Shown in pieces: positions 52,769 through 61,364 of a DNA stretch of 64,000 nucleotides. The notes beneath the pieces are model-generated. The model did not search any database and was not told where the DNA came from. It saw only the letters and a list, made by a program, of their open reading frames with translations. This stretch comes from Pseudomonadota bacterium (GTDB taxonomy: Bacteria > Pseudomonadota > Alphaproteobacteria > UBA2136 > JAPKEQ01). The number at the start of each line of letters is the position of its first letter. Position 1 is the first letter of the stretch. The stretch is from assembly GCA_036141575.1 (NCBI GenBank), contig JAYZXF010000011.1, positions 1 through 64,000 of the forward strand, written 5' to 3'. The position numbers were made by a program, and so were the translations under genes.

Positions 52769-54547
52769 ATGAGTGAAAAATTGAACATCCGAATGGTGCA
52801 GGATAATCCTGCCGTTGGGGATATGATCTGCAACTTTCAGATGGCGCTGCGCGCTCTGAAAAAAGCAGAAGCCGACGGTGTGGACATTGTGCTTTTCAGC
52901 GAGATGTTTATCACGGGCTATCCGCCGAAAGATCGGATCCTTGAAAGTCACTTCGTCAAAGCAGCTGAAACAATGGTTCTGCGTTTGGCGGAACTCACCA
53001 AAAACATGAACGTGGCGTTTGTGATGGGCTTGCCGCTGCAGCGGGAGACGGGTCGTCACAACAGTGCTATGTTCATCTACAAAGGCAAGGTCCTTCAGGA
53101 ATATCACAAACAAGAACTGCCCAACTATGGTGTGTTTGATGAAAAGCGTGTGTTTGATGCAGGGCCGGCTGTTGCCAAGGTTCTGATTTTCAAAAGTACG
53201 CGCATTGGTGTGATGATTTGTGAAGATGGCTGGCATGACGCTGTTCCGCAGCGTTGGGCCAAAAAACGCATTGACTTGATGCTGTGGCCGAACGCTTCGC
53301 CATACTTTGAAGGCAAGCCGAAGCTGCGTCTGGATGTGATTGGTAAAGCTGCCAATAATGCTGGAGCCCCTGTAGCGTACTGCAACCCGTTTGGGGCGCA
53401 GGACGAGCTGCAATTTGATGGCCGCAGCTGTGTGGCAAACCCGCGTCCGGATGGACGTTATCAAATTCAGGGCATGTGTGATGCTTGGCGGGCGGATGAA
53501 ATGGACTGTACTTTTACTGAAGGTGCTTTCCGGAGAATTCGCAACAAGCCGTATCGCAAACAGATCTGGAATGCTGAACCTGACAATTACTCTGGCGCTG
53601 TAACTGGTCTGCGTGACTATATGCGCAAAACAGGGCAGAAGAAGGTGATTCTGGGGTCTTCCGGCGGAATTGATAGTGCTGAAGTGGCTGCAATGGCCGT
53701 GGATGCGCTGGGTGCTGACAATGTGATTTTGGTCATGTTGCCGTCGCCATATTCCAGTGAAGGTTCGTTGATTGATGCAATTGCACTCGCAGAGAACTTG
53801 GGTGTGAAGCACAACTACCTGCTGAAAATTGGTGAGCCTTACGAAACCATGCAAAAGCAGCTTGGTATTGTGATGGGCGACAATTGGCAACTGCCTTTTG
53901 AAAAGGTTGGCGATGAAAACCTTCAGCCGCGCTTGCGGATGAACTACATCAACGCCATTGCCAATGAACTCACCGATAATGGCATCCCAACTATGGCGCT
54001 GACCACAGGCAACAAAAGTGAGCTGGCCATGGGCTACTTCACGGCTGGTGGTGATGGCTTCGGGTTCTATAATCCACTCAAAGATTTGTACAAGTTGCAG
54101 GTCTATGGGCTGGCCCGTTGGCGTAATACTGATGAGGCGAACCGCCTCTTTGGTACCAACGGTGAGCGTATCCCGGAAAACATCATTGTGAAAGAGCCGT
54201 CCGCTGAGCTGAAACCTGGTCAGCAAGACAGTGACTCTTTGCCGCCTTATCCGGTTCTGGATAGCGTGCTTGAGCTTGTGATGGAAAGAGGGGAAGACCC
54301 GATTTACGTCGCAAAGCATCCTTTGATGGCCTATGAAGGCACCGCACAGGAATGGTACGACACGGTGAAGTGGATCTATGGCCGTTTGGTTTTGGTGGAG
54401 TTTAAGCGTCGTGTTGGTCCTTTGGGACCAATTCTGTCGCCATACTCTTTTGACCTTGATCGTCGTTATCCCATTGTGGATGGCTACAATCCGTTCGACT
54501 ATGCCGATGAAGGCAGCATCACCGAAGCTTTGCTTCAGGTTGCTTAA
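52769..54547 (+). CDS. nadE: Glutamine-dependent NAD+ synthetase
   Basis: This 592-residue protein has two domains. The N-terminal nitrilase-type glutaminase has the catalytic Glu in LFSEMFITGYPP, Lys in EYHKQELPNYG and Cys in IGVMICEDGWH. The C-terminal ATP-dependent synthetase has the P-loop LGSSGGIDSAEVAAM. It amidates nicotinic acid adenine dinucleotide to NAD. One line of sequence counted by hand (53281-53340) was 57% GC, against 43% for a line of tsaB, and the codon choice differs from neighbours, which could mean transfer. A two-way terminator separates it from phoH. Confidence 0.96.
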   Translation: MSEKLNIRMVQDNPAVGDMICNFQMALRALKKAEADGVDIVLFSEMFITGYPPKDRILESHFVKAAETMVLRLAELTKNMNVAFVMGLPLQRETGRHNSAMFIYKGKVLQEYHKQELPNYGVFDEKRVFDAGPAVAKVLIFKSTRIGVMICEDGWHDAVPQRWAKKRIDLMLWPNASPYFEGKPKLRLDVIGKAANNAGAPVAYCNPFGAQDELQFDGRSCVANPRPDGRYQIQGMCDAWRADEMDCTFTEGAFRRIRNKPYRKQIWNAEPDNYSGAVTGLRDYMRKTGQKKVILGSSGGIDSAEVAAMAVDALGADNVILVMLPSPYSSEGSLIDAIALAENLGVKHNYLLKIGEPYETMQKQLGIVMGDNWQLPFEKVGDENLQPRLRMNYINAIANELTDNGIPTMALTTGNKSELAMGYFTAGGDGFGFYNPLKDLYKLQVYGLARWRNTDEANRLFGTNGERIPENIIVKEPSAELKPGQQDSDSLPPYPVLDSVLELVMERGEDPIYVAKHPLMAYEGTAQEWYDTVKWIYGRLVLVEFKRRVGPLGPILSPYSFDLDRRYPIVDGYNPFDYADEGSITEALLQVA

Positions 54548-54557
54548 AACGAAAAAG

Positions 54558-54584
54558 AAAACCCCCGCATTAGCGGGGGTTTTG
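54558..54584. terminator. Bidirectional terminator between nadE and phoH
   Basis: CCCCCGC (54562-54568) and GCGGGGG (54573-54579) form a stem with an ATTA loop, flanked by A-rich and T-rich tails, serving both converging genes. Confidence 0.9.
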
Positions 54585-54597
54585 TTATGTCTGTGTT

Positions 54598-55629
54598 TTA
54601 AACAGGCGTACCGTCTTCTTCGAGTTTCATATCAATCTGACGGTCGCGCTCGTCGTAAGCTTGTACAATGCGAGAGACAAGTGTTGAGCGCACAACGTCT
54701 GCTTCATTAAAGCGAATCACTTCAATATCACGCAGGCCTTCAAGCACTGTTACAGCGTCACGTAGTCCGCTACGTTGGCCTTTACGGAGGTCAACTTGAG
54801 ATGGGTCACCTGTAATGGCTGCGTGTGCATTATCACCAAGACGTGTCAGGAACATCTTCATTTGCATGTCTGTTGCGTTTTGCGCTTCATCCAAAATAAC
54901 AAAGGCGTTGTTTAGTGTACGACCACGCATGTAAGCCAGTGGTGCAATCTCAATCACGTTCTTTTCAAGAAGCTCTTTTGAGCGATCTGGGCCAAGCGTA
55001 TCTTGCAGTACATCAAAAATTGGGCGTAGGTACGGGTCAATCTTCTCTTCAAGGCTACCCGGAAGAAAACCAAGGTTTTCACCGGCTTCAACCACTGGGC
55101 GTGTGACAATAATTTTATCAATTTGTTTTGCAGCAAGTAGGCTCACTGCATATGAGGCTGCAAGGAACGTTTTACCTGTACCGGCAGGGCCTACACCAAA
55201 AACAAGTGGGCTTGTTTTAAGAGCGTTGACATACACGTGCTGCTGTACGCTTCTTGGGATAATCTTTTTAAGAGGGGTTACAACAACTGCATTTTCACCC
55301 ATAAGGTCTGATGGACGTAGACGAGAATTAATCAGGCCGTCACTAAAACGTAGAGCCGCTTCAACTTGTGGAGGGCCAACTGTAATGCCGTTTTGCAAAA
55401 GTTCGTAAAGGTCTTCTAGTACAATTTTAGCCTTGTTGGCTTGGTCTACATTACCAAGAATCGCAATTTGGTTACCTTTTGTGACCACTTGAACCGCAAG
55501 TCGTTCTTCAATCTGTTGAAGGTGAGCATCGTGCATTCCGCAAAGCTCTTGAAGAAGCTGGTTGTTATCAAATTCAAGTCTTAAAGACTCTGCTTTGTTT
55601 TTATCGTTCTGTACGGTTTCAGCTGTCAT
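54598..55629 (-). CDS. ybeZ: PhoH/YbeZ family ATPase, core copy
   Basis: This is a 343-residue protein with VFGVGPAGTGKTFLAASYAV (Walker A), the IIVTRPVVEAGENLGFLPGS segment, AFVILDEAQNATDMQMKMFL (Walker B) and AAITGDPSQVDLRKGQRSGL. Its N-terminal ~110 residues contain the KH-like domain of YbeZ. It follows miaB by eight bases, the usual order. In most relatives ybeY comes next; here a terminator follows instead, so ybeY must be elsewhere. The start has TAGGAA upstream. Confidence 0.93.
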   Translation of the reverse strand: MTAETVQNDKNKAESLRLEFDNNQLLQELCGMHDAHLQQIEERLAVQVVTKGNQIAILGNVDQANKAKIVLEDLYELLQNGITVGPPQVEAALRFSDGLINSRLRPSDLMGENAVVVTPLKKIIPRSVQQHVYVNALKTSPLVFGVGPAGTGKTFLAASYAVSLLAAKQIDKIIVTRPVVEAGENLGFLPGSLEEKIDPYLRPIFDVLQDTLGPDRSKELLEKNVIEIAPLAYMRGRTLNNAFVILDEAQNATDMQMKMFLTRLGDNAHAAITGDPSQVDLRKGQRSGLRDAVTVLEGLRDIEVIRFNEADVVRSTLVSRIVQAYDERDRQIDMKLEEDGTPV

Positions 55630-55637
55630 TTGGTTTC

Positions 55638-57011
55638 CTATGCGCTCTGTTGCATATCATTGAGAACAATCTCACCGATGATGCTTTTTGGTTTTGATGC
55701 AGTAATTTTCACACGAATCGTGTGTCCGATCAACCGTTCATTGCCATCAAAATTCACTGCAATGTTGTGTGGACTGCGACCACGTAGCTGACCTTCAATG
55801 TGTGTTTTCTCTTCAACAAGGACAGTGGTCTCTTTACCAACAAAGGTTGCGTTGAAGGCTTCTTGCTGATCATTGAGCAGGGCTTGCAGGCCTGCAAGGC
55901 GCTCTGAACTTACCTCATCAGGGATTTGATTTGTCATCGCTGCCGCTGGTGTGCCTGGACGCGGTGAGTATTTAAACGAGTAAGCGCTCGCGTAATCAGT
56001 TGCTGCGGCAATCATCAGTGTTTTTTCAAAGTCCTCTTCTGTTTCACCCGGGAATCCGACAATAAAATCACCACTAATGGCGATATCAGGGCGAACCGCG
56101 CGGAGCTTTTCAATCACAGCAAGGTAATCTTCGGCTGTATGGTTGCGGTTCATGTCTTTCAGCACTTTGTTGCTCCCTGCTTGTACAGGCAGGTGCAAGT
56201 AAGGCATCAGTTTTTCTTGTTCAGCAAAGAGGTTAATAAGCCTATCTGTCATATTGTTTGGGTGAGAGGTTGTAAAGCGAATGCGCTCAATCCCTTCAAC
56301 GTCTGCTGTTTTGTTAATAAGATCTACAAAATCAACATCGCCATCTTCATAAGCGTTTACATTTTGACCAAGCAGGCAAACTTCTTTGACGCCAAGTCCT
56401 GCAAGGTGGCGTACTTCATTCAGAACATGTTCAGCTGGACGACTGATCTCGTGGCCACGTGTGTAAGGCACAACGCAGTATGTGCAGAATTTGTCACAGC
56501 CTTCTTGAATGGTTACAAATGACGTTGGTCCGTATGCGCCCGGTAGCGGGAGGGCGTCAAACTTTTCAAGTTCTGGAAACTCTGTATCAACAGCACGGCC
56601 TTTGCCTGAAAGGCCTGCTTTATTAATAAACTCTGGCAGGCGGTGTAATGTTTGCGGGCCAAAGACAACGCGAACTTCAGGGGCGCGCTTCATAATATCT
56701 TCACCCATGGCTTGGCCAATGCAGCCGCCAACAGCAATCAGGGCTTTACCGCCTGTGGCGTCGCGCATGCGGCCAATATCTGAGAACATTTTATTGTCGG
56801 CTTTTTCACGAATGTGGCAGGTGTTTAAAACAACAAGATCAGCTTCGGCGAGATTTTCTGTCATGGCGTAACCGTGAGGTTTCATGAGTTCACCCATGCG
56901 CACAGCGTCATACACATTCATTTGGCAACCATAAGATTTAATGAAGAGCTTTTTAGCTCCTTCAGGTGCCTGTGTTTGATTGTCAATTGTGTGCTCGATA
57001 CGAATCGCCAT
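55638..57011 (-). CDS. miaB: tRNA-2-methylthio-N6-isopentenyladenosine synthase MiaB
   Basis: This 457-residue radical-SAM methylthiotransferase has the MTTase domain (SYGCQMNVYD, NTCHIREKAD, VGGCIGQ), the radical-SAM motif GCDKFCTYCVVPYTRG, and a C-terminal TRAM domain. It adds a methylthio group to i6A37 in tRNA using two iron-sulfur clusters; all six ligand cysteines are visible. It is transcribed with phoH downstream. Confidence 0.97.
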   Translation of the reverse strand: MAIRIEHTIDNQTQAPEGAKKLFIKSYGCQMNVYDAVRMGELMKPHGYAMTENLAEADLVVLNTCHIREKADNKMFSDIGRMRDATGGKALIAVGGCIGQAMGEDIMKRAPEVRVVFGPQTLHRLPEFINKAGLSGKGRAVDTEFPELEKFDALPLPGAYGPTSFVTIQEGCDKFCTYCVVPYTRGHEISRPAEHVLNEVRHLAGLGVKEVCLLGQNVNAYEDGDVDFVDLINKTADVEGIERIRFTTSHPNNMTDRLINLFAEQEKLMPYLHLPVQAGSNKVLKDMNRNHTAEDYLAVIEKLRAVRPDIAISGDFIVGFPGETEEDFEKTLMIAAATDYASAYSFKYSPRPGTPAAAMTNQIPDEVSSERLAGLQALLNDQQEAFNATFVGKETTVLVEEKTHIEGQLRGRSPHNIAVNFDGNERLIGHTIRVKITASKPKSIIGEIVLNDMQQSA

Positions 57012-57098
57012 ATTTTCTATTTCCGCCTTGCTTATGATTTAGGCAAAAAATAGTGAAAAAGACATAGGAAATCAAGGCTTGATAACGGAAAGATAAAA

Positions 57099-59276
57099 CT
57101 ATTTTGTTTGGCTGATAAATGCGCCGTCCCAATCCTTTGCAGGAGGGGTCTTTTTGTAAGCTGCAATACGCTCAAGGAAAAGTTCTTTGAGTTTGTCATG
57201 TTCTTCAAGAGATGTGTAAAGCTTTTCAGCTTTTGCCCAGTCTCTATTCTTGTAGGCTTCAAATCCTTCTTCTGCAGCTTTTTGGTCATGTTTATGTGCT
57301 TCAGAGAGAATGCCATCAACTTCTAAAAGCTCATATAAAGCAACAGGTTCTGTTTTTCCTTTTACGGCCACAAGGTCAAGGAATAGGTATTCTGCTTCTG
57401 GAACAGCTTCTTTTGTAAATTCACTGGCGATGGTTGTTACACCATATTGCTTAGACTGCCCCTCAAGACGAGAAGCAAGGTTTACACTATCTCCCATGAC
57501 AGTGTAATCAAAGCGCTGCTCTGATCCCATGTTACCCACACTACACATGCCTGTGTTGATACCAATACCAATGGCGAGGTTTGGAAGTTTTCGCTCTGTC
57601 AGTTCTTTGTTCAGCTCTGCCAGACGGATCTCCATGTCTTTTGCACTTTTACAAGCAAGGTAAGCATGGTTCTCAATATCAAGTGGGGCGTTCCAAAACG
57701 CCATAATGGCATCACCCATGTACTTATCAATTGTCCCTTCACTTTTCATGATGATATCTGTCATGGGTGTTAGATAGTCATTCAAAAGGCCGCTGAGCTC
57801 TTCAGGCGTAAGCTTTTCAGAGATGGAAGTGAAGCTACGAATATCACTGAATAGGATTGTCATATTCTTTTGTTCTCCACCAAGGTGTAGAGCTTCAGAA
57901 GATTCACTGAGCTTATTGACAAGTTCTGGTGAAAGGTAGTGAGAGAAGGCGTTACGAATTTGCTTTTTAGAGGCCTCTTCGCGGGCATACTTAATAAAGT
58001 TCTGAATCATGAACATCACAATCAATGTTGATGTTGGAACCGTAGCATCAATCAGGTATCCGTAATCTCTAAAGGCAATAATACTCACCGAAATACTTAC
58101 AGCGAGCATGCTGACCGCAACGATTCCTGCCCAGATAGAGCCAAAGCGGTTCACAAGCACAATCAGCATCACACCACTAATAAAGATAAAGAGCGTTGGG
58201 AAGAGCTCAGACCACCATGGACGTTGTAAAAATTCTCCACTGAGGATGGTTTCAAGAGTTTGTTTGTGAATATCTACCCCCGGCACAACGGCATCAAGTG
58301 GAGATGAACGTAAATCAAACAACCCTGGAGCAGATGTACCTAAGAATGCAAGACTTTGCTCAAAATACCCTTCAGGAAGGCGCTTGTTGAGAATATCACT
58401 TGCTGAAACGTATTGATCACGGCTGTATTTTTTAAAGCGTGTCCAAATACGACCGCCCTTATCAACTGGAATAATAAGATCCGTTCTACCAAGCCTAAAT
58501 GCTGTAAGACCTGCGCCTTCTTCAGTAAAAGCAAGGTAAGATTTTTGATCCATAGCAACGCGAAGTAGCTCAATAGAAAGACTTGGGTAAGCGTTACCCT
58601 TAAACTCAATAAAAGCAGGGACAGAGCGGACAATACTGTCAATTTCAGGCATCATATTAAAGTGGGCAAGGCCTGATGTGTCTGCTTCAATAATATCTAA
58701 ATTACGGGTTACATTCTCAGCGCTAGAAAGCCAGTCTTTATAGTTTGCTACGCCTGATAAGCTCACGCGTGGCGCAAGGTTATCATGGTTGCGAGTTTGC
58801 TCTTCAAAGTTAAAGGCGAGGCCTGCAATTACATTATATTTTTTGATAGTTTCAGCAAAAATGTCATCATGCTCTGGTAGAGCGTGAATGGTTGTTTTGG
58901 CTGTTTCTGATAGAGGCCAGTTTTGGCTTACAAATTCAGGTGACGTACGATCTGGCTCTGCAAATACCATATCAAATGCGAGACCTGAAAGGCCATATGT
59001 TTCAAAAGATGTTTCTACAAGCTCTGCAAGAATTGTACGTGGCCAAGGCCATTGACCAATTTCAGCCAGGCTTTTTTCGTCAATATCAATAACATATACA
59101 GGGTACGTGTTATCTGTACGAGGCCAAGTTTTTTGGTATTGATCAAAGACTTTAAGTTGAATCACCTCAATAAGGCCAATAGACGTCATAGAAATAGCAA
59201 GTCCCATAAGAAGGACAAGCCAAGGTAAGAATGAAACACTTACTGAGAAAAGCTTCTGGAAGAGTGCTTTTACCAT
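57099..59276 (-). CDS. CHASE2-domain class III adenylate cyclase
   Basis: This is a 725-residue membrane protein. An N-terminal helix is followed by a periplasmic CHASE2 sensor (about 45-320, with YVIDIDEKSLAEIGQWPWPR). Three membrane helices (about 345-430) and a class III cyclase domain follow: MTILFSDIRSFTSISEKL with the metal Asp, DKYMGDAIMAFWNAP, and FDYTVMGDSVNLASRLEG. The Lys and Asp specificity residues agree with ATP as substrate. A TPR-like tail is possible. It overlaps the upstream TPR/barrel gene by seven bases, so it belongs to a three-gene operon and probably produces cAMP in response to an envelope signal. Confidence 0.93.
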   Translation of the reverse strand: MVKALFQKLFSVSVSFLPWLVLLMGLAISMTSIGLIEVIQLKVFDQYQKTWPRTDNTYPVYVIDIDEKSLAEIGQWPWPRTILAELVETSFETYGLSGLAFDMVFAEPDRTSPEFVSQNWPLSETAKTTIHALPEHDDIFAETIKKYNVIAGLAFNFEEQTRNHDNLAPRVSLSGVANYKDWLSSAENVTRNLDIIEADTSGLAHFNMMPEIDSIVRSVPAFIEFKGNAYPSLSIELLRVAMDQKSYLAFTEEGAGLTAFRLGRTDLIIPVDKGGRIWTRFKKYSRDQYVSASDILNKRLPEGYFEQSLAFLGTSAPGLFDLRSSPLDAVVPGVDIHKQTLETILSGEFLQRPWWSELFPTLFIFISGVMLIVLVNRFGSIWAGIVAVSMLAVSISVSIIAFRDYGYLIDATVPTSTLIVMFMIQNFIKYAREEASKKQIRNAFSHYLSPELVNKLSESSEALHLGGEQKNMTILFSDIRSFTSISEKLTPEELSGLLNDYLTPMTDIIMKSEGTIDKYMGDAIMAFWNAPLDIENHAYLACKSAKDMEIRLAELNKELTERKLPNLAIGIGINTGMCSVGNMGSEQRFDYTVMGDSVNLASRLEGQSKQYGVTTIASEFTKEAVPEAEYLFLDLVAVKGKTEPVALYELLEVDGILSEAHKHDQKAAEEGFEAYKNRDWAKAEKLYTSLEEHDKLKELFLERIAAYKKTPPAKDWDGAFISQTK

Positions 59277-60625
59277 GAGTGACTAAATTGCTTTGTTGCG
59301 CTGAGAAGGATTTTTTCATTCTCATACTCATAGTTGACAAGGTTACTATCTGCTTCTGCATGTTGGTAGTTTACTGAAATTGTCCAGTCACCTTTAAACT
59401 TTTTACCAAGGAGGGCAGAAACTGTGCGGGTGTGGTCTTTTCTAACCACTGTTGGGCTTACAAGAATATCTACACCTTTGTACTGGCTGTTTTTAGCCTT
59501 CCAGCTTGCGTTAAAGAACATGTCTTTTGGCAGCACACGTGTATAAGCAACGTTTAAAGTTTGCTGTGTGTTGTCATTGTAGAGTGTTTGGGTGTCTTCA
59601 CGACGATGTGTGAGGGATACATTAAAGATATCTTTAGGTGTTGCGGCAACAAGGGCTGTACCGCCAAATTCTCTGGCTTTACCGTCTTTATCTTCATATG
59701 TTGTGGTTGTGCGGCTGTTCGTAAAATCTCGGTTTTCAACTTTACCATAGGCGCTGACCTTAACTTTTGGGTGAAGGACTTTTTCTACATCTGCTTGCAG
59801 ACTTGTAATCTCTAAATAGTCTTGGTGAGCCAGTTTAATATCACTGTAAGCACCCTCAAAACCAACTTTTGTGCCTTGTCCTAAGGTATAAGTAGGGCCA
59901 GTTTTTACGTTGTAAACCGTAAGGTCTAGCGTATCGATTGACATCTGCTCTGTCTTATAGACACTGAGCGATGTATCCCATGTGTAGCCTTTTTGATGGT
60001 TGAATGTGTAAGAGTGATTGACTGAAGCTGTCGTAAAAATACTTTCATCAGCATCTTCTCCTCCACCATCTCCAACAGGAACTAAAACATCAAAAACAGA
60101 AACAGTCCCACTGTTAGGTGCGGCAGAAGCGTTAGAATCTGACGCATAGCCAAAACCTAGTGATCCCGTTAATTTATGGCGTTTTTGGGCAGCGCCAATG
60201 CGTGTAAGCATGGCACTAATGTTTTGTTTAACGGCCTCAGGAGGGTTTCCTTCAAGGACTTCATTAAATAGCGTCTCTGCACGAGAAAAATCCTTGAGCT
60301 GCATGTAAGCAAGGGCAAGGTCAAGCTTAACGCGAGGGAGATCAGGTTTATGAATAAGCATACGCTCATAAGCAGAAATGGCTTCATCGAGAAGCCCCAT
60401 TTTTTTGGCAAGGGTAGCATATTCAAAATTGAGTTTAAGGTTTGATGGATCCTCAGTAATTTTTTTGAGGAGAATTTCTAGGTAAGCAGCTGGTGGAATT
60501 TTAGCAGATGCTTTTTGAGTTTTTTGGTCTTGAGGGTTTTCTGCCTGTTTTTCCTGCGCAAAAGTAGGTGCCGCTAATAGGCACAAACTAGAAATGGTTA
60601 GAGCAAGGGCAAGTTTTTGCCTCAT
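59270..60625 (-). CDS. TPR and beta-barrel outer-membrane protein
   Basis: From the ATG at 60625 (overlapping the previous stop as ATGA) the protein has 451 residues and begins MRQKLALALTISSLCLLAAP, a clean signal peptide. Residues ~45-155 are TPR-like helices (for example LGLLDEAISAYERMLIHKPD). The remainder is a series of amphipathic strands (GSLGFGYASDSNAS, VFDVLVPVGDGGGEDADES and others) ending with a terminal aromatic (FSHSW), typical of outer-membrane barrels. The layout resembles TPR-barrel proteins such as the DUF560/Slam group. An upstream in-frame start at 60634 adds three residues. It may sense or transport at the outer membrane for the cyclase. Confidence 0.75.
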   Translation of the reverse strand: MRQKLALALTISSLCLLAAPTFAQEKQAENPQDQKTQKASAKIPPAAYLEILLKKITEDPSNLKLNFEYATLAKKMGLLDEAISAYERMLIHKPDLPRVKLDLALAYMQLKDFSRAETLFNEVLEGNPPEAVKQNISAMLTRIGAAQKRHKLTGSLGFGYASDSNASAAPNSGTVSVFDVLVPVGDGGGEDADESIFTTASVNHSYTFNHQKGYTWDTSLSVYKTEQMSIDTLDLTVYNVKTGPTYTLGQGTKVGFEGAYSDIKLAHQDYLEITSLQADVEKVLHPKVKVSAYGKVENRDFTNSRTTTTYEDKDGKAREFGGTALVAATPKDIFNVSLTHRREDTQTLYNDNTQQTLNVAYTRVLPKDMFFNASWKAKNSQYKGVDILVSPTVVRKDHTRTVSALLGKKFKGDWTISVNYQHAEADSNLVNYEYENEKILLSATKQFSHSW

Positions 60626-61260
60626 GAAGACCATTGATCACCATCAGTTTTCATTGCTTCTTCAAGAGATTCTTCACCTGAATCTTTTCTCAGTCTTTCA
60701 ATCTCATGGATCAGGTCAATGCGCTCAACCATGGCACCAATAATTGTTGAAAGGCTTTCCATATCTTCTTGATGTTGCAATGTGAACGGATGGTAAAGCG
60801 GGCGACCATCATCACCAACACCATCGATATGGTTGATGAGTTGAACAACGCCAATAACACGGCCATAAAAGTTTTTCAGTGGGAAGGCAAGCATGCTTGT
60901 TGAGCGATAGTTTGTCTTATCGTCAAAGCTTCTGTTAAAGGTGAAAGGCACACCGCCTGGAATGTCATACAGATCGTCAATCAAAACAGATTCACCAGTT
61001 TGGGCAACGTAACCTGCAATCGATTTTAGATCGACAGGCATAGTGAAAGTTTGAGGATCGAGCTGTAGTGCATCATTTTGCATGGTCATTGCTTTAAGCT
61101 GCTCTGGCTCACCATCGTATGGGCGTACGATAAATGTGCTACCAGCCTCAGCAAATGTATGACGTCTTGCTTTCGCAAGGACAAGGTCCATCGCTTGTTG
61201 AGGGGTTAGGCGGCCAGCATTGTGCTGGAGGACTGCAATAAAATCGTCTGCAATACTCAT
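60622..61260 (-). CDS. GAF-domain protein
   Basis: This 212-residue cytoplasmic protein contains a GAF domain (about 15-190): FIVRPYDGEPEQLK, SIAGYVAQTGESVLIDDLYD, RSTSMLAFPLKNFYGRVIGV and VVQLINHIDG, the classical G(Y/W)V...G...DVY and P(L/I)...G(V/W)(L/I)QL pattern. A short coiled coil (ERIDLIHEIERLRKD) ends it. It lacks an output domain, so it may be a ligand-binding partner, perhaps for cyclic nucleotides from the cyclase two genes downstream. First gene of that operon. Confidence 0.85.
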   Translation of the reverse strand: MSIADDFIAVLQHNAGRLTPQQAMDLVLAKARRHTFAEAGSTFIVRPYDGEPEQLKAMTMQNDALQLDPQTFTMPVDLKSIAGYVAQTGESVLIDDLYDIPGGVPFTFNRSFDDKTNYRSTSMLAFPLKNFYGRVIGVVQLINHIDGVGDDGRPLYHPFTLQHQEDMESLSTIIGAMVERIDLIHEIERLRKDSGEESLEEAMKTDGDQWSS

Positions 61261-61364
61261 AGAAGTTAGACATCCACTTTTATTATTTGTTGTTCCCTCC
61301 TAGTGTATCCCTAAATGAGGGGCCTTTCATAGAAAACAACGCACCAGTTTCTTATGTCTTCTCT

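Noticed and set aside
52754-54319. Open frame of 521 codons on the minus strand
   Set aside because: It is the antisense of nadE, whose motifs are all intact. The absence of stops follows from the higher GC of that gene; the translation has no recognisable domain.
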